64,000 bases of DNA from Latilactobacillus sakei subsp. sakei DSM 20017 = JCM 1157 (GCF_002370355.1 NZ_AP017929.1:62001-126000), one strand, 5' to 3'; counted from the first letter of the stretch, positions 50,266-61,162 are shown. Notes: generated from the sequence alone by a model not told the origin. A program made the numbers and translations.

Positions 50266-52869
50266 TTAATGTTTATTTAATTGCTTTTGCCACTCATATA
50301 ATTGATTGAGGGCTTCTAGTGGTGTGGCGCTCATCAAATCAAAATTCTTAATTGCCGCTACCACTTTATCTGTTTTCTTATCGACCGGGGCCGCCACTTC
50401 TGGTTCAAAAAGCGCCATCTGTTCTTCGACAGCCGCTGCAGTCGGTTGTGCTGGTACGACTGTTTCTGGTTGCACCGGTGCTTTTGGTTTATCTTCTAAC
50501 TGACCTAAAATAACATCGGCCCGTTGTAATAAGGTTTCTGGCATGCCCGCTAGTTTAGCGACATGAATCCCGTAAGACTTATCCGCAGGTCCGGCCAACA
50601 TCTTGTGTAAGAAGACCAACTCACCGTTTTCCTCAACTGCACCAACATGCACGTTACGAAGGGCGGTCAACGTATCGGCTAAAGCCGTCAGTTCATGATA
50701 ATGCGTTGAAAAGAGCGTCTTAGCGTGGACATGATCATGGATATATTCGATAATCGCTTGTGCCAAGGCCATCCCATCATAAGTGGCCGTTCCCCGACCA
50801 ATTTCATCGAAGAGAATTAAACTATTGGCGGTCGCACTCATAATCGCACGGTTGGCTTCCATCATTTCTACCATAAACGTACTTTGTCCTGAAATCAAAT
50901 CATCTGCCGCACCAATGCGGGTAAAGATTTGGTCAAATACAGGCAAGTTCGCTGACTTGGCAGGTACAAAACAACCCATTTGCGCCATGATGACCGTTAA
51001 GGCCAATTGCCGCATGTAGGTACTTTTACCAGACATATTAGGCCCGGTAATCAATAACATATCCGTTTCTTTGCCCATTTGAACAGCATTGGGGATATAT
51101 TTTTGGCGTCCCAATACTTTTTCAACCACCGGATGACGGCCATCGACTAAATCAATTTCGCGACTATCAGTTCTTAATGTTGGTTGGACATAGTGGTAGC
51201 TTTCGCTGACGACCGCAAAACTTTGCAAGACATCTAGGGCCGCTACGCCTTTAGCCAATGTTTGGAGCCGTTCAATTTGTAACTTCACTTGTTCCCGAAC
51301 TTGGGTAAACAATTCGTATTCTAGAGCGGTTGAGCGTTCTTCCGCCTCTAAAATCAGTTGTTCTTTTTCTTTTAATTCCGGTGTGATGAATCGTTCGGCG
51401 TTGGTTAACGTTTGTTTGCGTTCATACCGCCCTTCCGGTAATGAACTCAAGTTAGCCCGCGTGACTTCGATATAATACCCAAAGACGCGGTTAAAGCCGA
51501 TTTTCAAATTATGAATGCCCGTAGCTTCTCGTTCTTGCGCCTCTAATTGCGCCAACCACTGCTTGCCGTTAGACATCGCATTGCGGTATTGATCAAGTTG
51601 TTCGTCGTAACCATCTTGAATAATCCCACCATCAGTCACTGAAATCGGTGAATCCGGGTTAATCGCTGTTTCAATTAACGTCCGCACATCATCAACTGGA
51701 TCCAAACGCGTTAACGCTTGATCAAAAGCCTGCGTTTCGTTAATGCCCGTCAAAACATCTTTAATCTTTGGAATCTGTTCTAAGGATGTTTTTAATTGAA
51801 TCAAATCGCGACCATTAACGCTCCCAAAAGCAACGCGACCCGCTAGACGTTCCAAATCATAAACTTTAGTTAGGGCTTCTTGAAGGTTCGTCCGTTCAAA
51901 GTAATGCTGTAAGAAACTAGCGACTTGGTTTTGCCGGTTCTTAATCTGGTTTAGATCCAACAATGGTCGTTCCAACTATTGTTTTAATAAACGACCACCC
52001 ATCGCAGTCTTCGTTTCATCCAATAACCACAATAACGTCCCACTCTTATGACCAGTTCGTAATGAAGCCGTCAATTCGAGGTTCATCTTAGCCGAATGAT
52101 CCAACTTCAAGTATTGAGAAGGTTCATAGGCTTGGGCGCGTTGTAAATGACCCAAGTGCCGCTTTTGCGTCGTTGCTAAATAAACAACTAATTGTTTAAT
52201 GACGGCTAACGCTAGTGGTTGTGAGATGTTTTGAGAAACAAAACTGACCTCTGCCGTATCGGCCCCCTCATCTTGATAAGAAACCAAGATTTGTTGTTGG
52301 ACAAAGGCTTGGACGACTTCGCTTGGGACATCATGATTCACAACCACTTCTTTGGTTTGTAAACTCAACATTTCGTTTAATAACACATCTAAACTACTGA
52401 TTTGGCTAACCTTCATTTCACCTGTGGATAAATCCGTATAGGCAAAGCCAAATTGATCGCCTTGTGCAACGACTGCCGTTAAATAATTATTTTGTTTAGC
52501 GTGACCGGCTTTTTCGTCCATCACAGTCCCAGGTGTTACTAATTGGACAACTTCGCGTTTCACCATGCCCTTAGCCGTTTTAGGATCTTCCATCTGTTCA
52601 CAAATGGCGACCTTGTAACCTTGATCCACTAAAATATCAATGTAGTTTTGCGCTGCATGATGGGGCACACCACACATCGGAATGGGGTCTGCTGCATTCT
52701 TATTACGCGCTGTCAGCGTTAATTCTAAAAGTTGTGATGCTTTAACAGCATCGTCATTGAATAATTCGTAAAAATCACCCAATCTATAAAATAAAAAGGC
52801 GTCTGGATATTGATCCTTAACCTTTTGATATTGGGCCATCATTGGCGTTTCTTTTGTTTTTTGCGGCAT
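50266..52869 (-). pseudogene. mutS: DNA mismatch repair protein mutS, interrupted by an in-frame TAG
   Basis: From ATG 52869 to 50266 the frame is 868 codons, the full MutS length. TAG at 51976-51978 (codon 298) cuts it in the context MGGRLLKQ-stop-LERPLLD. Homologues have tryptophan there (LLKQWIDRPL), so TGG to TAG is the likely change. The first part holds the mismatch-reading GDFYELF; the second holds the ATPase ([28 protein letters not shown]). Neither alone can do mismatch repair. A read-through or sequencing error is the alternative. Confidence 0.9.
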
Positions 52870-53401
52870 TTTCAAGCCCCTTTCTATCTCTTAAAAGCGT
52901 GATCCGAATGGATGATCTGGTGAAATATGGATGGGTTTGATTGATTTGGCATGACCCGTTTGATCATCAATTTCAATTAAACAGCCATTCAATTGGCCAG
53001 GACCTTCTGTCACTAGTTCAAATCGTTCTGGGCGTTGCGTCATAAACCGTGAAATGATTTTTTCGCGTTTCACACCAAGAATCCCGTTATAAGGACCTGT
53101 CATCCCGGCGTCTGTCAACACTGCCGTTCCGTCTGGTAAAACACGTGCATCATTTGTTTGCACATGCGTATGCGTTCCAACTAACGCTGAAATCCGACCA
53201 TCTAAATACCAAGCTAAGGCCAATTTTTCACTCGTTGTTTCGGCATGAAAATCGACAAAAATACAATTGGTTTCCTTGCTGACTTGGGCCACCATGTCAT
53301 CTAACATTGCAAATGGATCTTCCAACAATTCGCCCATCAATGCTCGGCCTTGTAGATTAATGGTAGATTGTAAAATTAATCCGAACGCTGTTCGGACAAA
53401 A

Positions 53402-53463
53402 AAGATCAGCTTCCTTTAAAATGGTGTTTACCACAAACCCATCTTTTAGGAGCTGATCTTTTG
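53402..53463 (+). promoter_or_regulatory. Hairpin that would hide the transposase start site
   Basis: AAAGATCAGCTTCCT (from 53401) is complementary to AGGAGCTGATCTTT (53448-53461) apart from one bulged base. The second arm contains the AGGAG ribosome site and reaches the TTG start of the transposase. A transcript entering from outside would fold and block translation. Confidence 0.6.
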
Positions 53464-54390
53464 TCTAGTATAACCTATTCCGAACGAATTAAAATCGAAA
53501 CCTTTTGTGAACTAGGGCTGTCCAATATCCAAATGGGCGTTCGGCTGAACCGATCACCGTCAACAATTTCTTATGAATTATCTCGATGTCAACCTTATCA
53601 GGCTGAATTAGCACAAACAGATGCCGAATACAAGCGATCACGATGTGGTCGGAAAACTAAGCTGAGCGATGAGTTAAAGCAAAAAATTCTCAACCATTTA
53701 CGTCTAAGCTGGTCACCAGGAATGATTGCTCACGAATTTAAACTAGCTACTAAATCTATTTATAATTGGCTAAATCAGGGGAGAATTTGTTTCTCCTTGA
53801 ATGATCTACCTGAACATGGCGTACGCCAACGGCGTAACGTTGACCAACGATCCAAATATAATCAATCTTTGGGGCGATCAATTGAACAGCGTCCCATGAT
53901 GATTAATCAACGTAATCGCATCGGCGATTTTGAACTAGATACAGTCGTTGGTCCTCGTGGGCATAGTAAGGCAGTTTTATTAACTTTAATCGATCGCAAA
54001 TCACGGTTCCTTTGGGCATACCGGTTAAAAGATCGGACGACAGCGACTGTTAATGAAGCACTAACTAAGTTCCTAACCACTTTTAATGGTCCGGTGCACA
54101 GCTTTACTGTGGACCGTGGCACTGAGTTTAGTGGGCTAGTATCACTTGAATCACAATATGGTATTAAGACCTATTACTGCCATGCTTATACGCCAGCTGA
54201 ACGTGGTAGTAATGAACGCTTTAATCGGAATTTACGTTATTTTTATCCTAAAGGGACTCGTTTTGAGCACATTAGTGCTCAAGATTTAACGACGACGTTA
54301 CTCCAAATTAACCAGCGACCGCTTAAAATACTCGACTGGCAAACACCGTATCAGGTTATGCTGACAAATTTGTCCAAAAATTCGGATTAA
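53461..54390 (+). CDS. IS30-family transposase
   Basis: A 309-residue DDE transposase. An N-terminal helix-turn-helix (CELGLSNIQMGVRLNRSPSTISYELSR) is followed by the catalytic core with Asp in DFELDTVVGP, Asp in FTVDRGTEFSG and Glu in ERGSNERFNRNLRYFYPKG. It starts with TTG at 53461, 8 nt after AGGAG. It is complete, so the element may still move. It runs opposite to ymdB. Confidence 0.95.
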   Translation: MSSITYSERIKIETFCELGLSNIQMGVRLNRSPSTISYELSRCQPYQAELAQTDAEYKRSRCGRKTKLSDELKQKILNHLRLSWSPGMIAHEFKLATKSIYNWLNQGRICFSLNDLPEHGVRQRRNVDQRSKYNQSLGRSIEQRPMMINQRNRIGDFELDTVVGPRGHSKAVLLTLIDRKSRFLWAYRLKDRTTATVNEALTKFLTTFNGPVHSFTVDRGTEFSGLVSLESQYGIKTYYCHAYTPAERGSNERFNRNLRYFYPKGTRFEHISAQDLTTTLLQINQRPLKILDWQTPYQVMLTNLSKNSD

Positions 54391-54809
54391 ATTTGCAATC
54401 TACCTAATGACAGCTAATTTAGCCTGATTGACGTTAATCATCGTCATACCTTGACCTGGTGTTCCCGTAGGAAAATTAGCTGGTCGCACTAACTTTTTGG
54501 CATCATCAATGAAGTCCAAAATATCCCGTTTGTTCCAAGTATGATTGCCCATCGTAATGGCATCCGCACCGGCTTGCAATAAGTTCTTGTAATCCTTTTG
54601 TGTCATTCCCTTGCCATCAGCGATATTTTCGCCATTGATTATGGTAACCTGTGGTTTATATTGTTGTTTCAAAAGTGGTAAATACTCGTTCACCATTTTT
54701 TGTCCCATTGTGCCAACTGTGTCACCAATAAATAATATTCGCATGTCGCGCCCCTTAATGTTGTGTACTAACTTTAATAGCTTCTATTGTAGCAATTTTT
54801 ACCATGAAT

Positions 54810-54918
54810 AAAAAGTTTTGCCGGTGCTTAATGAAACAAAAAAACTTGCACTAAACTAAAACAGTCTAGGGCAAGTTTTTTGTTAATGCTCAGTTGCTAA
54901 CCGCAACCAAAAGCACTT
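54810..54918 (-). repeat. Structured intergenic repeat, copy 7 (after kimA), with terminator
   Basis: Read leftward from the kimA TAG: AAGTGCTTTTGGTTGC, TAGCAACTGAGCATTAAC, an inner hairpin AAAACTTGC/GCAAGTTTT with a T run (54838-54882), then TTAAGCACCGGCAAAAC. The stop-side half is nearly identical to copy 4; the distal arm is degenerate and lacks the CACGTTAA end. Confidence 0.72.
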
Positions 54919-56748
54919 CTAATGTTTCAAGTGGTAACTGTATGTTGAGATAATGATGTTTTCACGGCTGGCAAAAGCTGTTCTTAAGCGTAAACTTGAT
55001 TGGTTATGCAAAATATTTTGCCATGGTTTTCTTGGCACAAATTGTGGTACCAAGACCGTTGTCGTGAAGTTTCGTTTTTGGGCATTCTTGCTAACAATAT
55101 CCACAAAACGAACAATTGGTTTTTGAATTGAACGGTATGATGAATGCACATCGACAAAGCGGACGTTCGGGAAATCAGCCTTAAATTCAGCTTGAATTTC
55201 ACGTTCTTTTTCCGGATTTTCATCTGTCGACACGTGCATTGCAATGACGTAATCACCGATTGATTGTGCGTAATCAAGCGCCCCGCGGGTAACTTGAGTC
55301 ACGTTGCTGACCAAGACAATAACGGTTGAGCCATCATAATCATGTAAGACAGCTTCGTTGGCACTTACTCGTAATTGACGTGCAACCTTCTTATAGTGAT
55401 CATGAATCTTATAGAAAATCCAGATCATAATTGGCATGATGATGAAGAATGGCCAGATATCAGGTAAACGATAAACGAATAAGATAATTAAAATGGCAAA
55501 TGAAATCAAGGCACCAACAAAGTTAGCGATTGATTTGCCAAACCAATTCTTAGGCCGTTCAACCCACCACTTACGCAACATCCCTGATTGAGAAAGCGTA
55601 AATGGAATGAACACCCCAACGGCGTATAACGGAATCAAACGTGATGTGTCACCGTTAAAGATGAAGATCAACGCCATTGAACCGATTGCCAATGTGATAA
55701 TCCCGTTTGAGTAACCCAAACGATCGCCACGATCCATATACATATGTGGCATATATTTATCTTTTGCTAAGTTATAAGCCAACACTGGGAATGCTGAGAA
55801 ACCAGTATTAGCGGCAACAGCTAAAATGAAGGCCGTTGCGAATTGAACGATATAGAAGAAGAACCCTTTACCAAAAGTATGTTGTGCAACTTGTGATAAG
55901 ACCGTTACTTTTTCCATTGGCACAATGCCGTACCAGTAGTTCAAGAATGTGATGCCGGCAAAGAAGAACCCTAAGATAGCGGCCATGATTGCCAATGTTT
56001 CAGCAGCATTTGTGGCCCGTGGTTTCTTGAAGAACGGTACCGCATTACTGATTGCTTCAACCCCGGTTAATGAAGATGAACCAGATGAGAAAGCTCTAAA
56101 GATCAATGCCATTGAAATCCCTGGTACAACGGCCCCAACTGTTGCTGTTGCGTGGAATGGAATCGCACCTGTGAAAATTTTGTAACATCCGACGATAATC
56201 ATCAAGGTCATCATCAAGACGAATAAGTAAACTGGCACCATTAAGAACGACGCTGATTCGCGCATCCCACGGAGATTCATCGCCATTAAAATAATCACGA
56301 TGACAAAGGAAATCCCTACCTGGTGCCCGTACATTGCCGGAATTGCCGAGGTAATCGCCTCAGCACCAGCCGAAATACTAACCGCAACTGTTAACATGTA
56401 ATCCACAAGCAGTGAACCACCTGCGACTAAACCCGCATTCTTACCCAAGTTTTCACTTGAAACGACATAGGCGCCACCACCACCTGGATAGGCGTGGATA
56501 ACTTGCCGATAAGAAAGGGTTAAAGAAATCAATAACACCAATACGAACGCTGCAATTGGAATTGAATACCAAATTGCTGCTGCAGAAAGCGTTGTTAAAA
56601 CAACAACGATTTCTTCGGTTCCGTATGCAACTGATGACAAAGCATCAGAAGACAACATTGCCAAGGCCTTGAAGCGCCCTAATTTCTGGTTACCTTCATC
56701 GGAAGACTTTAATGGTTTCCCGATGAAAATCCGTTTTAGTTGTTGCAT
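54919..56748 (-). CDS. kimA: KimA-like high-affinity potassium importer (APC superfamily)
   Basis: A 609-residue protein. Residues 1-470 form about 12 membrane helices; residues 480-609 are a cytosolic universal-stress-like domain. FIGKPLKSSDEGNQKLGRFKALAMLSSDALSSVAYGTEE, TGVEAISNAVPFFK and IPLYAVGVFIPFTLSQSGM closely match Bacillus KimA (YdaO), including length and the C-terminal YHLKH-type end. KimA imports K+ with protons and is inhibited by c-di-AMP through the C-terminal domain in Bacillus. It stands alone with a long leader upstream; the typical c-di-AMP riboswitch motifs were not recognised there. Confidence 0.85.
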   Translation of the reverse strand: MQQLKRIFIGKPLKSSDEGNQKLGRFKALAMLSSDALSSVAYGTEEIVVVLTTLSAAAIWYSIPIAAFVLVLLISLTLSYRQVIHAYPGGGGAYVVSSENLGKNAGLVAGGSLLVDYMLTVAVSISAGAEAITSAIPAMYGHQVGISFVIVIILMAMNLRGMRESASFLMVPVYLFVLMMTLMIIVGCYKIFTGAIPFHATATVGAVVPGISMALIFRAFSSGSSSLTGVEAISNAVPFFKKPRATNAAETLAIMAAILGFFFAGITFLNYWYGIVPMEKVTVLSQVAQHTFGKGFFFYIVQFATAFILAVAANTGFSAFPVLAYNLAKDKYMPHMYMDRGDRLGYSNGIITLAIGSMALIFIFNGDTSRLIPLYAVGVFIPFTLSQSGMLRKWWVERPKNWFGKSIANFVGALISFAILIILFVYRLPDIWPFFIIMPIMIWIFYKIHDHYKKVARQLRVSANEAVLHDYDGSTVIVLVSNVTQVTRGALDYAQSIGDYVIAMHVSTDENPEKEREIQAEFKADFPNVRFVDVHSSYRSIQKPIVRFVDIVSKNAQKRNFTTTVLVPQFVPRKPWQNILHNQSSLRLRTAFASRENIIISTYSYHLKH

Positions 56749-57069
56749 TGCAATATAACTCCTTTAATTAATCGTATTTCTATACATAAAAAGCCCTCAT
56801 GTGATAATCGCCTGTTACCATTTCACACGGTGACTTTTGAATATAATATCCTACTTAAAAATAATTGCTGTTTTTTCGAACAAAAGGTATTCTACTATAT
56901 CTGACACTAAAATACTACAAGAATTTAACTTAGGTACCTATCTATTCTAACCATCATTGACCGTTAGTTATAGCGTCGATTAGCTAAATAAAATCTATTT
57001 CGACGGGCGCCTTGCATTCATTATAAGCTAAAAAATGATAATAACCAGCGTTAATTTTGAAAACGACAG
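56749..57069 (-). promoter_or_regulatory. Promoter and long leader of kimA
   Basis: A -10 TATAAT at 57020-57025 predicts a leader of about 265 nt. It contains the hairpin CGTCGA/TCGACG (56974-57005) and, nearer the gene, TGTGA/TCACA (56800-56827) followed by GGGCTTTTTATG, which resembles an attenuator. No known riboswitch class is recognised. No ORF is seen in this stretch. Confidence 0.45.
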
Positions 57070-57110
57070 AAAAAAAGGCCATCCCCAGTAAAATGCTGGG
57101 GATGGCCTTG
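57070..57110 (-). terminator. Strong terminator downstream of groEL and its repeats
   Basis: Perfect 14-bp stem AAGGCCATCCCCAG / CTGGGGATGGCCTT, seven-base loop; on the minus strand it is followed by a long T run. Confidence 0.88.
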
Positions 57111-57124
57111 GTTGGACGTACTGC

Positions 57125-57249
57125 TTTAACGTGTTTTTTGGTTGCAACAACCTCCGCTTAATCTAAAATTGGCAGTAATCCTAAGCCCAAGATTACTGCC
57201 AATTTTGTATTAATGCTCAGTTGCTACCCGCAACCAAACACACTTCTTT
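57125..57249 (-). repeat. Structured intergenic repeat, copy 4 (tandem, distal)
   Basis: Plus strand: TTAACGTG, arm TTTTTTGGTTGC, box CCTCCGCTTAA, inner hairpin AAAATTGGCAGTAATC / GATTACTGCCAATTTT, box TTAATGCTCA, arm GCAACCAAACACA, CACTTCTT. The outer arms pair and the inner hairpin is terminator-like in both directions. Confidence 0.85.
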
Positions 57250-57250
57250 C

Positions 57251-57374
57251 TTTAACGTGCTTTTTGAAACTGATTCCTGCGCCTAACTACAAAATGAGCG
57301 TTATGGCAAGACCCGCCATAACGCTCATTTTTAGGTTAATGCTCAGAATCAACCCGTTTCAAACGCACTTCTTT
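57251..57374 (-). repeat. Structured intergenic repeat, copy 5 (tandem, middle)
   Basis: Plus strand: TTTAACGTGC, arm TTTTTGAAACTGATTC, box CTGCGCCTAA, inner hairpin AAAATGAGCGTTATGG / CCATAACGCTCATTTT, box TTAATGCTCA, arm GAATCAACCCGTTTCAAA, GCACTTCTT. It is the clearest copy and defines the consensus. Confidence 0.88.
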
Positions 57375-57376
57375 TA

Positions 57377-57499
57377 TTAACGTGCTCTTCGAGCAGCCTT
57401 TTCCGGTTAACTGCAAAACGGGCATCATGGCAAAGACCGCCATAATGCCCGTTTTACTGTTAATCCTCAAAGCCTGACCAACTCGAGTCACACTTCTTT
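57377..57499 (-). repeat. Structured intergenic repeat, copy 6 (tandem, next to groEL)
   Basis: Plus strand: TTAACGTGC, arm TCTTCGAGCAG, box CCGGTTAA, inner hairpin AAAACGGGCATCATGG / CCATAATGCCCGTTTT, box TTAATCCTCA, arm CTGACCAACTCGA, GTCACACTTCTT. Its CACTTCTT end lies 3 nt from the groEL stop codon. Confidence 0.85.
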
Positions 57500-57501
57500 A
57501 A

Positions 57502-59139
<1,638 letters not shown>

Positions 59140-59180
59140 TCAAAAAAATTTTTTAGTTTGTTTTTAAACGTTTCAGTTTA

Positions 59181-59465
59181 TTATTCAATAATGGCGATAA
59201 TGTCTTTTGCGTGTAATACCAAATATTGTTGGCCTTCGTATTCAACTTCTGAACCAGCATATTTATCGTAAATGACTTCATCATTTTCTTTGACATCAAG
59301 TGGGATTCGCTGACCGTCACTGGTCATTGCGCCGGCACCAACGGCAACGACTTTACCAGTTTGTGGTTTTTGTTTGGCGTTACTTGCAATGACAATGCCA
59401 CCTACTGTTTGTTCTGCTTCGTCTTTAACGGCGATCACTACGCGATCTTCTAATGGTTTTAACAC
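59181..59465 (-). CDS. groES: Co-chaperonin GroES
   Basis: A 94-residue lid subunit. [28 protein letters not shown] with the mobile loop, and the C-terminal [21 protein letters not shown] lies before the ATG. It is the first gene of groESL. Confidence 0.97.
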   Translation of the reverse strand: MLKPLEDRVVIAVKDEAEQTVGGIVIASNAKQKPQTGKVVAVGAGAMTSDGQRIPLDVKENDEVIYDKYAGSEVEYEGQQYLVLHAKDIIAIIE

Positions 59466-59493
59466 TTAAAATCCCTCCATCACTTTTTCTTTT

Positions 59494-59520
59494 TTAGCAC
59501 TCTAAACACTCAAGTGCTAA
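59494..59520. promoter_or_regulatory. CIRCE element (HrcA operator) of groESL
   Basis: TTAGCACTC, nine bases, AAGTGCTAA. It matches the CIRCE consensus with one change in the right arm and lies between the promoter and groES. HrcA represses it in unstressed cells. Confidence 0.93.
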
Positions 59521-59531
59521 TCACATTTTTT

Positions 59532-59559
59532 ATCATAGCATTTTTTCAGAACATTGCAA
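59532..59559 (-). promoter_or_regulatory. Promoter of groESL
   Basis: -35 TTGCAA (59554-59559), 16-nt spacer, -10 TATGAT (59532-59537), with CIRCE about 12 nt downstream. Confidence 0.65.
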
Positions 59560-59636
59560 GTATTTTGCTATCCCCTTTTGCATTTTAGTAGTCAATGCGC
59601 TACGCTATGGTCACATCAACTTTCAGGAGCGTAATC

Positions 59637-60269
59637 ATGACTCAAAGCCAACAAAATTTTAGGCTGATTATCAGCTATCTCATCATTTTATTAATCCCGA
59701 GTGCCCTCGTCCGCTTTTTTGGCCTGTCGGATCAATTCTATTTATTCACCACAATCACGGACAGCCTCGGCGCACTTTTATTACTCTATTTTAATTATCG
59801 GGGTCCCAAAAATAGTCTTGAGAAACACCCCTTGCCGCTTAAGAAAGCCATCATCTGGGGCATTAGTGGTATTTTACTCGCGTTAATCGTCCAAATTATC
59901 GCTGGTTCAATTGATCATCTACTCTTTAAAAATAGTACGCAATCACTCAATACGCTCACTCTCATGACGGCCCTCAAAGCCCAACCGTGGTTGATCATTA
60001 TTCTAACAATTGCTGCGCCAACAATGGAAGAACTCGTTTTTCGAAAGGCGATTTTTGGCGGTCTTAGCGGCCGCTTAAATTCGGTATTAGCCGCACTCAT
60101 CTCTAGTTTATTATTTGCCGTGATTCATCAAGACAGTCATCTAATTATCTACGCGGCAATCGGCCTTTTCCTTTGTTGGCTGTATCGCAAAACGGGTTCC
60201 ATTTATACAACGATTATCAGTCATGCGGGAATGAATCTCGTCGTGACGCTCTTTTATCTCAGTCATTAA
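59637..60269 (+). CDS. CPBP family intramembrane metalloprotease (YdiL-like)
   Basis: A 210-residue membrane protein with about six helices. The CPBP motifs are intact: EELVFRKAIFGGL (EExxxR), FAVIHQD (FxxxH) and ISHAGMN. Related proteins process prenylated or secreted peptides, or give bacteriocin self-immunity. Position between rex and groES matches ydiL of Bacillus. ATG 59637 with CAGGAG 7 nt upstream; the longer frame is not supported. Substrate unknown. Confidence 0.88.
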   Translation: MTQSQQNFRLIISYLIILLIPSALVRFFGLSDQFYLFTTITDSLGALLLLYFNYRGPKNSLEKHPLPLKKAIIWGISGILLALIVQIIAGSIDHLLFKNSTQSLNTLTLMTALKAQPWLIIILTIAAPTMEELVFRKAIFGGLSGRLNSVLAALISSLLFAVIHQDSHLIIYAAIGLFLCWLYRKTGSIYTTIISHAGMNLVVTLFYLSH

Positions 60270-60270
60270 A

Positions 60271-60320
60271 AAATAGAGCCCATTAACCGACATCACTGCT
60301 GGTTAATGAGGCTCTATTTA
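60271..60320. terminator. Bidirectional terminator between the CPBP gene and rex
   Basis: Stem AATAGAGCCCATTAACC / GGTTAATGAGGCTCTATT with one mismatched pair and A/T runs on both sides. Confidence 0.85.
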
Positions 60321-60965
60321 TTTTGACGCTTCTTCTGTATTATAATTATCAAGGAAATAAATTAACGTTTGTAACTCTTTCGCTAAATCAACATTTTGAA
60401 TCCGAATCGTATTCGGTACAGAAATTCGAATTGGGGTAAAGTTCATGATGCCCTTAATCCCTGCATCAACTAGTTGATCCGTTACTTTTTGAGCAACTTC
60501 GATTGGGACCGTCAAGATGACGATTTCAATTTGTTGTAACTTCAATTGTTCAACCATTTCGTCCATTGAGTAAACCGGCACACCTGTTTGGATCGTGCCA
60601 ATTAATTCAGGTTTAACATCAAAAGCAGCGCTAATCCGAATATTATTCGTTTGTCTAAAGTTGTAATTTAACAAAGCATGTCCTAAATTACCGATACCGA
60701 TCAAAGCAACATTCGTTAAGCGATCTTGATTCAACGTCTTCTTGAAGAAACTCAAGAGAGACTCAACATCATAGCCATAACCCCGTTTACCGAGCGCACC
60801 GAAATATGAAAAATCACGGCGAATTGTCGCACTATCGACTTTAACAGCTTCAGATAGTTCAGTTGACGAAATCTTGGTCTTACCCGAATTGTTTAAAAAG
60901 TTTAGATAACGATAATATAAAGGTAAACGCTTCGCTGTGGCTCTTGGAATTTTATTTTCAGCCAT
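60318..60965 (-). CDS. rex: Redox-sensing transcriptional repressor Rex
   Basis: A 215-residue NADH/NAD+ sensor. The N-terminal winged helix ([45 protein letters not shown]) is followed by a Rossmann domain ([17 protein letters not shown]). High NADH releases it from DNA. The adhE promoter in this window carries a site of the Rex type. It is divergent from the ABC-F gene. Confidence 0.96.
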   Translation of the reverse strand: MAENKIPRATAKRLPLYYRYLNFLNNSGKTKISSTELSEAVKVDSATIRRDFSYFGALGKRGYGYDVESLLSFFKKTLNQDRLTNVALIGIGNLGHALLNYNFRQTNNIRISAAFDVKPELIGTIQTGVPVYSMDEMVEQLKLQQIEIVILTVPIEVAQKVTDQLVDAGIKGIMNFTPIRISVPNTIRIQNVDLAKELQTLIYFLDNYNTEEASK

Positions 60966-61162
60966 TTGGAACCTCCGTTCATTCTTTTACTTGTGAAAAT
61001 ATCCCTACACTATATTGAAATGATACTGAATTTTCTTGTGAAAAGCAATTAATTTACTATTTTGACTGTCTTTGCCCTAAATCTGTTATGATAGTTGAAA
61101 CGGACTTTAACGATTCCTTAAAATGGTACCTTAAAAACACGACATCGAAAGGATTTTACATT

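Larger units (their letters stand above)
53362..54404 (+). mobile_element. IS30-family insertion sequence (ISLsa1-like) with TAAT target duplication
   Basis: The 1043-bp element has imperfect terminal inverted repeats beginning GGTAGATTG (with TTAATCCGAA inside) at both ends and TAAT directly repeated on both sides (53358-53361 and 54405-54408). It carries one transposase gene. The ISLsa1 name is a guess from host and family. Confidence 0.92.
52891..54744 (-). pseudogene. ymdB: ymdB phosphodiesterase split by an IS30 insertion
   Basis: The N-terminal 113 residues (54744-54405) start MRILFIGDTVGTMGQKMV and hold GENIADGKGMT and MGNHTWNK; the C-terminal 156 residues (53361-52891) hold FVDFHAETTSEK and VGTHTHVQTND. 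Removing the IS element and one copy of the 4-bp duplication gives VINLQGRALMGEL and an unbroken 268-residue YmdB. The family consists of metal-dependent 2',3'-cyclic nucleotide phosphodiesterases. It is the gene before mutS, so the insertion may also reduce mutSL transcription. Confidence 0.92.

Noticed and set aside
53907-54122. Minus-strand ORF inside the transposase
   Set aside because: Shadow frame without a ribosome site or known domain.
56749-57025. A c-di-AMP (ydaO-yuaA) riboswitch before kimA
   Set aside because: The conserved core sequences were not recognised; kept only as an unknown leader.
57125-57499. The three tandem repeats as a CRISPR array
   Set aside because: Units are 125 bp with internal hairpins and 1-2 nt between them; there are no constant short repeats with unique spacers and no cas genes.
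60966-61087. Rex autoregulatory site before rex
   Set aside because: TTGTGAAAA occurs twice but the second half of the Rex palindrome is missing in both.
61088-61162. Upstream ATG of the ABC-F gene
   Set aside because: The 25 added residues do not resemble the family, while the GTG at 61163 has a good ribosome site and starts the conserved N-terminus.
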